Assembly: GCF_020037125.1 (NCBI RefSeq)
Contig: NZ_JAIQDG010000010.1
Location: 186,001-250,000, forward strand
Length of the DNA: 64,000 bases
Origin: Myxococcus sp. RHSTA-1-4
Lineage (GTDB): Bacteria; Myxococcota; Myxococcia; Myxococcales; Myxococcaceae
Reading direction: 5' to 3'
The notes beneath the pieces were generated by a model, which saw only the letters and a list, made by a program, of their open reading frames with translations, made no database searches and was not told where the DNA came from. The position numbers and the translations under genes were made by a program. Of this stretch, positions 31,612 to 39,894 are shown in pieces. The number at the start of each line of letters is the position of its first letter. Position 1 is the stretch's first letter.

Positions 31612-34167
31612 GTGTGGATTCCGACTCTGGTGCTCTGCGTGCTGAGCGCCACGGCCGAAGTGCCCGTGACGCCGCCCGTCCCGCTGGAGGCGCCGCCCCC
31701 GGTGTTGCCCGCGGACGTCCCTCCTCCGGAGATTCCCGCCACCGTCCTGCTGCGCGTCACCATCGACACGGAGGGAGCGGTGTCCCACGTGGAGGTGCGG
31801 CAGACGGCGGGTGTGCACTTCGACCGTGCCGCCATGGCCGCCGCGGTGCGCTGGCGGTTCCAGCCGGCGAGGCGCGGAGAGGTCCCCATCGAGGTGCGGG
31901 CGGATGTGCCCGTCACCTTCGTGCCCCCGGTGCACGGGCACCATGTGGAGACGGTGGAAGGTGGGACGGAGGCCGTGGGGGCGGACGTGCCTCCGGGAGA
32001 TGGGGGCGTTGCCTCGACCGGGGTGGAGGCTGCTGCGCCGGACGCGGGAATCCCTGTGGCGGCCTCGGACGCGCCGGCCTTCTCCACCACGGTGCGTGGC
32101 ACCGCGAGCGCGCCGCCGCCGGTGGCGGTGGGGGACTTCCACATTCCCGTGGGGCAGCTCGCGGACGTGCCGCGCAACTCGGCGTCGGACCTGATGCTGC
32201 TGGCGCCCGGTGTCATGCTGGCCAACCACGGCGGAGAGGGCCACGCGGAGAGCATCTTCATCCGGGGCTTCGATGCGGGCGAGGGCAAGGACGTGGAGCT
32301 GCGCCTCAACGGCGTGCCCCTCAACGAGGTCTCCCACGCGCACGGCCACGGCTACGCGGACACCTACTTCATCATCCCGGAGCTGGTCGAAGCGCTGCGC
32401 GTCACCGAGGGGCCGTATGACCCGTCGCAGGGAGACTTCGGGGTGGCGGGCACGGTGGAGTACCAGCTCGGCCTGCCGCGCCGTGGCCTCATGGCCTCCG
32501 CCAGCTACGGCAGCTTCGCCTCGCGCCGGCTGGCGCTGGTGTGGGGCCCGCCCGAGTCCAGCGACGCCACCTTCGTCGGGCTCCTGCTGCGCCAGGGCCA
32601 CGGCTTCGGTCCCAACCGCGCGTATGCCAACGCGGGCGCCATGGCGCAGGTGGAGCTGCGGCTGGGGGACGAGACGCGGCTGCGCCTGTTCGGCACCAGC
32701 TACGGGGCGCGCTTCTCCTCCGCGGGCGTGGTGCGGGAGACGGACGTGGTGGACGCGCGGCTGCCGTGCGACACCGACGCGGACTCACAGTTCTTCTGCC
32801 TCTACGACGCCAACCAGGGCGGTGCGGGCCAGCGCCACATCCTCTCCGCGGAGCTGACGTCGCGCCTGAAGCGGGGCGGGCGGCTCGTGCAGCAGGGGTA
32901 CGTCATCCTCCGGCAGATGCGCATCCGCGACAACTTCACGGGGTTCCTGCAGGACTCGCCACCCGGGGACGAGGCGCAGCGAGGCGACAACACGGAGGGC
33001 TACTACCGGGGCTCCACCGTGGGGCTGCGCGGGCGCTACACGCCGGGACTCACGCTGTTCAAGCAGCCACAGCCGCTGGAGCTGGGGTACGTGGCCCGCT
33101 TCGACGACGTGCGCACGCGCTCGCGACGCCTGCGGGACAGCGGCGGCGCGCCCTACACCACCCTGTTCGACAACCAGGTGCGCACCACCCAGCTGGGGGC
33201 GTACGCGTCGCTGCGCGCGGCCCCGCGCCCATGGCTCACCCTGCGCGGCGGCGTGCGGCTGGACACCTTCCTCTTCGGCGTGGACGACGAGAACCGGCCC
33301 GCCACGGACCGCGACGGTCCTCGCATTCCCGAGGAGTCCCTGGAGGCGTACGGCTTCTTCGCCAGCCCTCGTGCCACCGCCGAGGTGCGGCTGTCGCCCC
33401 GGCTCACCTGGCTCACCAGCGCGGGCCTGGGCGCGCGCTCCAGCGACGCGGCCGCGCTGTCCGACGCGGAGCTGGCGCCGTACGCGCGCGTGGCCTCCGG
33501 CGAGACGGGGCTGGGCTGGCGGCTGGAGGGCGGGGGCCGGCCGTACACGCTGGAGGCGCGCGGCGCCTTCTTCGCCACGCGCGTGTCGCAGGACTTCGTG
33601 TTCGACGAGCGGCTCGGCCGCAACCAGCCCATCGGCGCCTCGCAGCGGCTGGGCGCCTTCGTCAGCGCGCGTGGGACGTGGGAGCAGCGCCTGGACGTGC
33701 AGGCGTCCGTCGCCTGGGCTCGCGCCACGCTGCCCGCGCCGGGTGCCTCCTCGTGGAAGCTGTGGGACGGCACGGTGATGCCGTACATCCCCCAGTTGCT
33801 GGGGCGGTTGGACGCGTCGCTGCGCGGTACCACCACGGTGGCGGGGGAGCGGCTGGGGTGGAACGTGGCGCTGGGGCACAGCGCCATCGGCCCCAAGCCC
33901 CTGCCGCTGGACCGGTACAGCGAGGCCATCTTCCTCTTCGACGTGGCCACGCGCGCGCGCTGGGAGGCGCTGGAGGTGGGCCTGTCGGTGGAGAACCTCC
34001 TGGACACGCGCTGGCGTGAGTCGGAGTTCAACTACGTCTCCAACTTCCGCGGCCCGGACGCGCCCGCGTCACTGATGGCCACGCGGCACTTCTCCGCGGG
34101 CGCGCCGCGCACCTTCACGGGCACCTTCACCGTGTACCTGGACCTCCAGGAGGAGGACTCGCCATGA
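31612..34167 (+). CDS. TonB-dependent receptor with N-terminal TonB C-domain-like module
   Basis: An 851-residue outer-membrane receptor. After a signal peptide (MWIPTLVLCVLSATA) and a Pro-rich stretch, residues about 42-100 match the TonB C-terminal domain (VLLRVTIDTEGAVSHVEVRQT, then FDRAAMAAAVRWRFQPARRG). An Ala/Pro linker leads to the plug (about 170-290), which is His-rich: LANHGGEGHAES, SHAHGHGYADTY, and FIRGFDAGEGKDVELRLNGVPLNE. The rest is a beta barrel. His-rich plugs suggest a metal or metal-complex ligand, by analogy with zinc receptors such as ZnuD; this is inference. The start is a GTG. The stop overlaps the ATG of the next gene (ATGA), so they are co-translated. The upstream dyad operator probably controls it. 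Confidence 0.85.
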   Translation: MWIPTLVLCVLSATAEVPVTPPVPLEAPPPVLPADVPPPEIPATVLLRVTIDTEGAVSHVEVRQTAGVHFDRAAMAAAVRWRFQPARRGEVPIEVRADVPVTFVPPVHGHHVETVEGGTEAVGADVPPGDGGVASTGVEAAAPDAGIPVAASDAPAFSTTVRGTASAPPPVAVGDFHIPVGQLADVPRNSASDLMLLAPGVMLANHGGEGHAESIFIRGFDAGEGKDVELRLNGVPLNEVSHAHGHGYADTYFIIPELVEALRVTEGPYDPSQGDFGVAGTVEYQLGLPRRGLMASASYGSFASRRLALVWGPPESSDATFVGLLLRQGHGFGPNRAYANAGAMAQVELRLGDETRLRLFGTSYGARFSSAGVVRETDVVDARLPCDTDADSQFFCLYDANQGGAGQRHILSAELTSRLKRGGRLVQQGYVILRQMRIRDNFTGFLQDSPPGDEAQRGDNTEGYYRGSTVGLRGRYTPGLTLFKQPQPLELGYVARFDDVRTRSRRLRDSGGAPYTTLFDNQVRTTQLGAYASLRAAPRPWLTLRGGVRLDTFLFGVDDENRPATDRDGPRIPEESLEAYGFFASPRATAEVRLSPRLTWLTSAGLGARSSDAAALSDAELAPYARVASGETGLGWRLEGGGRPYTLEARGAFFATRVSQDFVFDERLGRNQPIGASQRLGAFVSARGTWEQRLDVQASVAWARATLPAPGASSWKLWDGTVMPYIPQLLGRLDASLRGTTTVAGERLGWNVALGHSAIGPKPLPLDRYSEAIFLFDVATRARWEALEVGLSVENLLDTRWRESEFNYVSNFRGPDAPASLMATRHFSAGAPRTFTGTFTVYLDLQEEDSP

Positions 34168-35144
34168 CGTCCCCGCTGAGCACCACCCGCCGTGCCTTCA
34201 CGCTGATGCTGGGCTCGGCGCTCGCGGGAGGTGTGGCCGCGTGCGGCCTGTCCGGCACCGGTGGCCGCGCCATCACCTTCCGCATGGGGCTGCGCACCGC
34301 GCTCGCGCCCGGCGAGACGGTGCCCGGCGAGTTCACCACCGATACCGGCTGGCGTGTGCGGCTGTCCTCGGGCCTGATGGTGCTGGGCCCCATCTACCTC
34401 TTCGAGAACGCGTCGCCGTTGCAGGCGCGGGCCGCCGCGCGTGTGCACGAGGGAGCGTCTTTCTCCGGGGGCGGGTCGCCGTCGCAGGCCCGAGCCGGCG
34501 CGTCCCGCCTGTCGCGGCGGCTGGGCGAGTGGCTGCTGCCCGCGGCTCATGCGCACGAGGGGGACTTCTTCTCCGGCGGCCGGGTGCTGGGCGAGTGGGA
34601 CCGCGAGGTGGTGTTCGACCTGATGGCGGGAGGCGGCGAGGCGCGCGTGCTCGGGCGCTCGCCGGGAATCGCGGGGATGGCGCGTTCCTTCTCGATGCTG
34701 CTCCAGCCGCCCTCGAAGGCGCTGGGCGCGGAGGCGGCGCCGCTGAATGGGCACTCGGTGGTGCTGGAGGGCACGGCTTTCCGCCAGGAGCAGCGCGTCC
34801 CCTTCCGCGTGACGATGGACTTCCCTCCACCGCTGGAGTTGCAGCGCGTGGACTTCGTGCCCATCGAGGTGGAGCTGGACGACGAGGGACTGTTCGTCGT
34901 GGAGGTGCAGCCGCACCGCTGGTTCGAGGGCGCGCACTTCGACCGGCTGACGGTGCTGCCCGGCGGTGCCACGGTGGACGTGACGCCGGAGACGCAGGTG
35001 CACCGCGCCCTCTCCGTCAACGTGCGGCGCCACACCGCCTTCGCCGGGACGTGGGAGCCCGCCTACGACTCCCGGGAGCCCGGGGCCGGCGGAGGTCACG
35101 GTGCCCGAGATACGACACCCGAGCTTCCGGACCGTGACTCGTGA
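34164..35144 (+). CDS. Tat-exported lipoprotein coupled to the TonB receptor
   Basis: A 326-residue protein with a twin-arginine signal (TTRRAFTLMLGSALAGG) that ends in a lipobox (GVAAC), so it is probably a Tat-dependent lipoprotein exported folded, perhaps with a cofactor or metal. The mature part contains GWRVRLSSGLMVLGPIYLFE, a His/Glu-bearing loop (HAHEGDFFSGG), SVVLEGTAFRQEQRVPFRVTMDFPPPL and VEVQPHRWFEGAHFDRL. The order of strands and key phrases resembles the Sec lipoprotein at 30610. It overlaps the receptor by four bases and the next small gene by four. Molecular function unknown; a ligand-binding or delivery partner of the receptor is the natural inference. Confidence 0.75.
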   Translation: MTSPLSTTRRAFTLMLGSALAGGVAACGLSGTGGRAITFRMGLRTALAPGETVPGEFTTDTGWRVRLSSGLMVLGPIYLFENASPLQARAAARVHEGASFSGGGSPSQARAGASRLSRRLGEWLLPAAHAHEGDFFSGGRVLGEWDREVVFDLMAGGGEARVLGRSPGIAGMARSFSMLLQPPSKALGAEAAPLNGHSVVLEGTAFRQEQRVPFRVTMDFPPPLELQRVDFVPIEVELDDEGLFVVEVQPHRWFEGAHFDRLTVLPGGATVDVTPETQVHRALSVNVRRHTAFAGTWEPAYDSREPGAGGGHGARDTTPELPDRDS

Positions 35145-35446
35145 GTGCGCCAGCTCCCGAGCCCTCTACCGTGGGACGGAATACCTTCGTGGGGCTGGTG
35201 GTGGCAGCGTTCATGGCCGTGGTGCTCCTGGTGGCGACCTGGGACCACCTGGGTGAGAAGCTCGGCTCCACGCTCCTGCCCATCACGACGGGCGCGCTCT
35301 TCCTCGACCCGCCGCTGCTCGTTTCGTTGCTCAGCCCCGCGTCGGGGCGGCCATCTTCCTGGGCTACACCGGGCGGTTCGTGGCGCTCCTCGTGGGGTGG
35401 CGGCGGAGGCAGCTTCGGCGGAGGCGGTGTCAGCTCGTTCTGGTAG
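35141..35446 (+). CDS. Small single-helix membrane protein with Gly-rich tail
   Basis: A 101-residue protein beginning at a GTG that overlaps the preceding stop (GTGA), so it is translated by coupling as the third gene of the receptor operon. One strong membrane helix (about 13-34, TFVGLVVAAFMAVVLLVATW), a second weak hydrophobic stretch (about 45-66), and a Gly/Ser-rich C-terminus ending SFGGGGVSSFW. No family recognised. Its location suggests it works with the receptor and Tat lipoprotein. Confidence 0.6.
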   Translation: MSAPAPEPSTVGRNTFVGLVVAAFMAVVLLVATWDHLGEKLGSTLLPITTGALFLDPPLLVSLLSPASGRPSSWATPGGSWRSSWGGGGGSFGGGGVSSFW

Positions 35447-35652
35447 GAGGGTGCGAGGCGCGACGCCCCTGGCCGACATCCAAGGGTCGTCCCTGACCCA
35501 ACAACAAGTCGCAAGCGACCGCGTCTCGTTCGGGCAGAGAAGCAATCTCTTGGGGGATGGCTGGGGAGCGTGGTCACGGTGATTCACGCGCTAGCCGTCC
35601 ATGGGGAGCGGCATGGGCCGGCGACCCAGCGTCCCCCAGGAGGGACGAATTA

Positions 35653-36201
35653 ATGTTGAACAGAATTACCAATTTTGATGTGGAGCCGGACGTGGAGTGG
35701 GTCCGGGATCAGACTCAGGAGCGAACGGATACGGTCGTGGGCATCATGCTCATCCGGCTGCACCAGCTTCAGGATGCTCGCGCCCGTGGAGATGCAGAAG
35801 CCGCAGAGCGAGCCGAACTGGCACTGACCGGCATGTTCATGATGGCCGGGGACTCACCCCGGACGGCGTACGACCGGGTGAGAAGGCTGCTGGGCCAGAT
35901 CGATACAGCCGCACCTGAGACCTTGGTTCCTTGGTTCTGGCGCCGGGATCTGACGATGTTCCAGCGCATGGACGCGTGGCGACAATTCCTCGGCTACCAG
36001 CGCCTCCATGGGTCCGACACGGGAGTGGCTGCGACGCGCGACCGGCTTCTAGGAGCCCTCCTCGCCTGCGGATTGCCGCCGGATAGGGCGGGGGGGCAGC
36101 TCCAGGAGTTGGTGGCGAATGCAGCCGTCGCCCGCTGGTACGAGGAAGGGGGAGCCTCGGCTCTTCGCGGGTACGCGATCCGCTACGCACTCGCGCGGTG
36201 A
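35653..36201 (+). CDS. Hypothetical soluble helical protein
   Basis: A 182-residue mostly helical cytoplasmic protein (IMLIRLHQLQDARARGDAEA, DRLLGALLACGLPPDRAGGQLQEL) with no recognised domain, signal or membrane segment. A clear AGGAGGG lies ten bases before ATG 35653. Base composition at its start is visibly lower in G+C (AATTAATG, AATTACCAATTTTG) than in its neighbours, which may indicate an acquired gene. It shares no operator or overlap with the surrounding receptor and lipoprotein cluster. Confidence 0.6.
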   Translation: MLNRITNFDVEPDVEWVRDQTQERTDTVVGIMLIRLHQLQDARARGDAEAAERAELALTGMFMMAGDSPRTAYDRVRRLLGQIDTAAPETLVPWFWRRDLTMFQRMDAWRQFLGYQRLHGSDTGVAATRDRLLGALLACGLPPDRAGGQLQELVANAAVARWYEEGGASALRGYAIRYALAR

Positions 36202-36280
36202 GGCGCAGGTAGGCCGGACATTGGCATCCGGGCGATGCGCGAGCCCCATCCAAGGTGGGGCTCCGTACCGCTCACGGGTC

Positions 36281-36514
36281 TCAGTTCTTGTAGTTGTCCA
36301 CGATGGTTCGTTCGTGTTCCACCGGCTTCAGTTGTTCCGCGTCGATGCGGTACTTCACCCGCGGCTCGTAGAGGGTCGGACCGCCCGTGCAGCCGGACCC
36401 ATAGGAGAGGTAGGTGACCGCGGGCCAGGCTCCCTCCAGGGAGGGGGAGGACCCCGGCGCGTTCGTATAGGGCTCCACGGCCGGGTCTCCTTGACGCTCG
36501 TCCGAGCAAGCCAT
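36281..36514 (-). CDS. Short hypothetical protein, possibly the 3' part of a truncated gene
   Basis: A 77-residue frame from ATG 36514 (MACSDERQGDP, ending TIVDNYKN). The protein-like sequence continues in frame about 17 codons upstream (ESDDEGAHECA) to a stop at 36566-36568 without any start codon. The gene may therefore have lost its 5' end, or it starts at this internal Met without a visible ribosome site. No family recognised. Confidence 0.35.
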   Translation of the reverse strand: MACSDERQGDPAVEPYTNAPGSSPSLEGAWPAVTYLSYGSGCTGGPTLYEPRVKYRIDAEQLKPVEHERTIVDNYKN

Positions 36515-36596
36515 CGCGCATTCATGAGCCCCTTCGTCGTCCGACTCGATGGCCCGGAATCCGAGTCAGGCTGATGGCGTGGGGATCTAAAGACCC

Positions 36597-36932
36597 TCAG
36601 TCCTTCTCCTCCTGCATCTCGTTCAGGTACGCGATGACGGCGTCCACCTGTGCGTCGCTGAGCATCTCGTCGGTGAAGGCGGGCATGGCGCCGACACCCT
36701 GACGAATCTGCGTGCGCATGGCCACCGAGGGCAGGGGCTTGTTGTTGATGCTCGGCCCCAGCCCGCCCGAGCCGCCCGGGTGGCACATGTTGCAGTTGCG
36801 CATGAAGAGGACGCGGCCCTCCTGCTCCTGCGCGGTGAACTCCCGGGGCGTGCCGAACGCCGGCCCCCGGCGCGACGGGCCACAGGCCGCCACGGCGGCC
36901 AGCACCAGCACGGCGAGCACGGCGCTCCTCAT
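36597..36932 (-). CDS. Class I cytochrome c lipoprotein
   Basis: A 111-residue exported protein with lipobox VAAC (about residues 14-17). The haem-binding motif is CNMCH (about 48-52), the axial Met is probably in GVGAMPAFTDEML, and the helical end is DAQVDAVIAYLNEM. It is a periplasmic electron carrier anchored to a membrane. Its ATG overlaps the stop of the dehydrogenase upstream (ATGA), so the two are made together and the cytochrome most likely accepts electrons from that enzyme. Confidence 0.88.
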   Translation of the reverse strand: MRSAVLAVLVLAAVAACGPSRRGPAFGTPREFTAQEQEGRVLFMRNCNMCHPGGSGGLGPSINNKPLPSVAMRTQIRQGVGAMPAFTDEMLSDAQVDAVIAYLNEMQEEKD

Positions 36933-38407
36933 GGCTTCGCCTCCGGCGCGGCGCGGGTGATGCGCCACAGCACGCCCGTCTTCTCGAAGGGCATGATGAC
37001 CCCCTTCGCCTTCACCAGCATCACCCCGTAGTCCACGATGTAGAGCGCCTTGCCGCTCGGGTCGAAGCGCGCGTCGATGGGCCGCTCCAGGCCCGCCTTG
37101 CCCAGCTTGGAGGCCGGGCCGCCGCTGCCCCTGCCCTTGTTGGCGGCGAAGTCCTCGATGACGCCGTTGGACACGTCCACCCGAACGACCTTGAAGCCCA
37201 CGGGCGCCATCGTCTCTCCTGTGTCCGGAGCCTGGTCTCCGAACTGGGCGACGAAGGCCTCGCCCACGTGGCCGAACTCCGGGTTGCGCGAGAAGTCCAG
37301 CCGGTTGGAGGACGAGTGCACGCCGAAGAAGGCCACCGGCTGCGGCGGCGTGCCCGGGGGCTCCTGGAGGACGCGCCTGGGCACCTCGCCGCCGGGCACC
37401 TTGAACCACTCCTGGTCCACCGGCTTGCCGCCCGCGAAGTCCGGGAAGCCGTACCACGCGCCCTGCTCCACCTCCCAGAGGTGGTCCGCGACGCCGAAGA
37501 GGGGCCGGCTGCCGCGCACGTCGTGCCCGTTCTCCGTGACGTACAGCCGCCCATTGGGCGCGAAGGCCAGGCCGAACGGATTGCGGAAGCCCCACGCCAC
37601 CAGTTCCGGCGCGGTGGAGCCCGGGACGAGCCGGAACACGGCGCCGCTGCACGGCAGGGTGCCCTTGATGACCTGGCCCGGCTTCGTCTCCGTCCCGAAG
37701 GGGACGAAGGCGCCCGTCTGGACCTGCCCCGTGTTGGGGGCGAGCGGGTTGTCACTGGGGTAGTTGACGCCCGCCAGGGTGACGTTGCGGCAGGGCACGT
37801 CATGGAAGGCCGGGTTGCGCTTCAGCCAGCCCATGCTCGCGTTGTCCGGGCCCACCACGCCCGAGTTCGTCGCCGTGCCCACGCCGAAGTAGAGCGCGCC
37901 GTCCGGCCCCACCGCGGGCCCGTTGGTGTGGTGGTCTCCCAGGCTGGGCAGGTTGGAGACGAGCGGCGTCGCGTGGCCGTCCGGAGTGATGCGGACGATG
38001 CGGCCACCGCCCTGCACGCCGCCCTCGGCCACGTAGAAGGCGCCCTGGTGGTACGTGACGCCCGTCCAGGGCGGGTGCTCGCCCCGGGCCACCTCCGTGA
38101 GGCGGCCGTCCTTCTCCACGCGCACGAGGCGGGCCTCGGTGAAGTCCTCGCCGTAGCTGTAGCCGGACTCGGTGACGTAGGGCGTGCCGTCGTCGTCGAA
38201 GGTGACGCCGGTGGGGTAGGTGAGGCCGGTGGCGACGACCTCGATGCGGTAGCCCTCGGGCAGCGCCACGTCCGCGGGACTCACGCGTCGGGGCGGCTTG
38301 AAGTCCGTCGAGCCACCGCCTCCGCCCGCGAAGAGGTGGAAGCAGCCGGGGAGCAGCAGGAGCGCGCACGCCGCCAGGAGCGGTCGCGCGGAGGACGGGA
38401 ATCGCAT
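36929..38407 (-). CDS. PQQ-type sugar/sorbosone dehydrogenase-like lipoprotein
   Basis: A 492-residue six-bladed beta-propeller protein with lipobox LLPGC near residue 22. Repeated blade motifs are visible: LTYPTGVTFDDDGTPYVTESG, GVTYHQGAFYVAEGG, GPDGALYFGVGTATNSG, WGFRNPFGLAFAPNGRLYVTENG, and GVHSSSNRLDFSR. The NPFGLAF and HDVRGSRP phrases are typical of the glucose/sorbosone dehydrogenase family, which uses pyrroloquinoline quinone to oxidise sugars or related alcohols outside the cytoplasm. The overlapping cytochrome c gene provides the electron acceptor. Substrate is not deducible. No dyad operator lies upstream. Confidence 0.85.
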   Translation of the reverse strand: MRFPSSARPLLAACALLLLPGCFHLFAGGGGGSTDFKPPRRVSPADVALPEGYRIEVVATGLTYPTGVTFDDDGTPYVTESGYSYGEDFTEARLVRVEKDGRLTEVARGEHPPWTGVTYHQGAFYVAEGGVQGGGRIVRITPDGHATPLVSNLPSLGDHHTNGPAVGPDGALYFGVGTATNSGVVGPDNASMGWLKRNPAFHDVPCRNVTLAGVNYPSDNPLAPNTGQVQTGAFVPFGTETKPGQVIKGTLPCSGAVFRLVPGSTAPELVAWGFRNPFGLAFAPNGRLYVTENGHDVRGSRPLFGVADHLWEVEQGAWYGFPDFAGGKPVDQEWFKVPGGEVPRRVLQEPPGTPPQPVAFFGVHSSSNRLDFSRNPEFGHVGEAFVAQFGDQAPDTGETMAPVGFKVVRVDVSNGVIEDFAANKGRGSGGPASKLGKAGLERPIDARFDPSGKALYIVDYGVMLVKAKGVIMPFEKTGVLWRITRAAPEAKP

Positions 38408-38494
38408 ACGCGGCCCGACGCTACGAGCCGCCCTCCCCCGGGTACAGCGCGAGGGAGGGGCGACGGTTTCCTGAGCGACAGAGGCCGGGGGGCC

Positions 38495-39760
38495 TCAGTA
38501 CCGCTCGAAGACGAAGGTGAGCGTCTCGTGCGAGGCCGGCCCGAAGCCGAGCCGCAGGAAGCGGTCTCCCGAGGCACCGGTGAACTTCAGCAGGTGCGTA
38601 ATCGCGGGGACGCAGACCGGGGCGGCGGGCTCCAGCGTGGAGGCCACGAGCGCGTCACCGTCCGTCGTGTCGCGCACCTCCACCGGGATGGACTGGTTCA
38701 GGTAGAGGGCGATGGTCTGGTCCCGGTCGGGGTCGGTGACCACCTCCGTGTAGCCCCGGAAGGAGGTGCCGTCCGCCGGCAGTGTCACGCCATAGAAGGC
38801 GTGGGCCGAGTCCGTCGCGGGATAGAAGCTCGTCGGGGAGCTGCCCGCGGTGACGGCCTGGGGCGCGTTGAGCAGCGCATGGAGGCACGCGTGCTCCACG
38901 TTGGCGTCCCGGCGGCCGGTGGTGAAGTCCAGCTTCCCGTCGCCGAGCCCGGCATGTGCCGTGTCCACGGACTGGCCCGTGGCGCTCCGAAGCCCGGTGA
39001 CGTCCAGCGTGTACTGGTTCTCCTGCTCCAGCGGCGGCAGGTCCGACTCCGGGCGGGGAATGGCCACCGTCAGCGTGAGGCCGTCCGAGGACCAGGTGCC
39101 CGCCAGCGTGCGCGGCGCGTTGGCCGGCGTCGTCACGTCCCGCAGCGTCACCTGGGTGAGCGCTATGTCCATGGGCTCGTTGAAGGTGAGGGTGACCACC
39201 TTGCGCTGCGCGAGGCTCGTCGCGTCCGCCTTGTACAGCTCCACGGGCATGACACTGGTGGCTCCCTCGGCCGGGCTGGACTCGGTGACATGGGGCTTCG
39301 CCGGCGCCGTCCCGTGCACGGTGAAGTGGAAGGTGAGCGGCGACGCGAGCCGGTTGCCGGACAGGTCCTCGAAGTCCGTCTCCACGGTGACTTCGGCTCG
39401 CGCCCCCGGGGGGAGGGCCTCGGCGGGGTGCGCCATGAAGACGCGCTGCTCCTCCATCCAGTGGCTGTCGCCGAGCGTCCGCTGCGCTCCGTCCACGGCC
39501 ACGCGCACGGTGCCCCGGCCGGACTTCATGGGCTCGCTGAAGCGCACGGTGATGGTGGTGTCGGCGGCCACGTGGGCCGCGTCCGCGGCCGGGGTGGTGC
39601 CCGTCACGGTGGGCGCCGCCGTGTCGCCCGCGTCGGGTTGCGTCCCCGCGTCCGGCAGGCTGCCCGCGTCCGGGGTGTCTGAGGGGTCGTCATTGTCGCA
39701 GCCGGTCAGCACGAGGGCGGCGCAGGTGGCGAGCAGGGCGGTGGCGTGGGCGAGGCGCAT
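38495..39760 (-). CDS. HACxH-module lipoprotein with Ig-like domains
   Basis: A 421-residue lipoprotein (lipobox VLTGC). A Pro/Asp/Gly linker leads to two bacterial Ig-like (Big_5/SbsA-type) domains (TVTGTTPAADAAHVAADTTI, then HVTESSPAEGATSVM). The last 140 residues are a module shared with three neighbouring lipoproteins: HACLH at 290-294, a V-T-A segment, HAFYGVTLP, a YLNQSIPVEV strand, a single Cys, and a final LTFVFERY. The conserved His and Cys residues suggest metal binding; this is inference. It lies 134 bases after the 39895 gene, with GGAGG before its ATG and no dyad operator of its own, so it is probably transcribed from the unit upstream. Confidence 0.75.
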   Translation of the reverse strand: MRLAHATALLATCAALVLTGCDNDDPSDTPDAGSLPDAGTQPDAGDTAAPTVTGTTPAADAAHVAADTTITVRFSEPMKSGRGTVRVAVDGAQRTLGDSHWMEEQRVFMAHPAEALPPGARAEVTVETDFEDLSGNRLASPLTFHFTVHGTAPAKPHVTESSPAEGATSVMPVELYKADATSLAQRKVVTLTFNEPMDIALTQVTLRDVTTPANAPRTLAGTWSSDGLTLTVAIPRPESDLPPLEQENQYTLDVTGLRSATGQSVDTAHAGLGDGKLDFTTGRRDANVEHACLHALLNAPQAVTAGSSPTSFYPATDSAHAFYGVTLPADGTSFRGYTEVVTDPDRDQTIALYLNQSIPVEVRDTTDGDALVASTLEPAAPVCVPAITHLLKFTGASGDRFLRLGFGPASHETLTFVFERY

Positions 39761-39894
39761 CGGCGGTACTTCCTCCAGGAGGAGCGCTGGCGGCGAGCGT
39801 CAGCAGGGGACAGGAGCAGCGGCGCCGGAGCGCCCTCGCATGGCAGGGCGCCCCGGCGGAACGGGCCGTCAGGCCCGGGGGATGCTGCGACCGG

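Noticed and set aside
36355..36786. A 143-codon minus-strand frame overlapping the cytochrome c gene end and the 36281 gene.
   Set aside because: It is out of frame with the clear cytochrome and has shadow composition.
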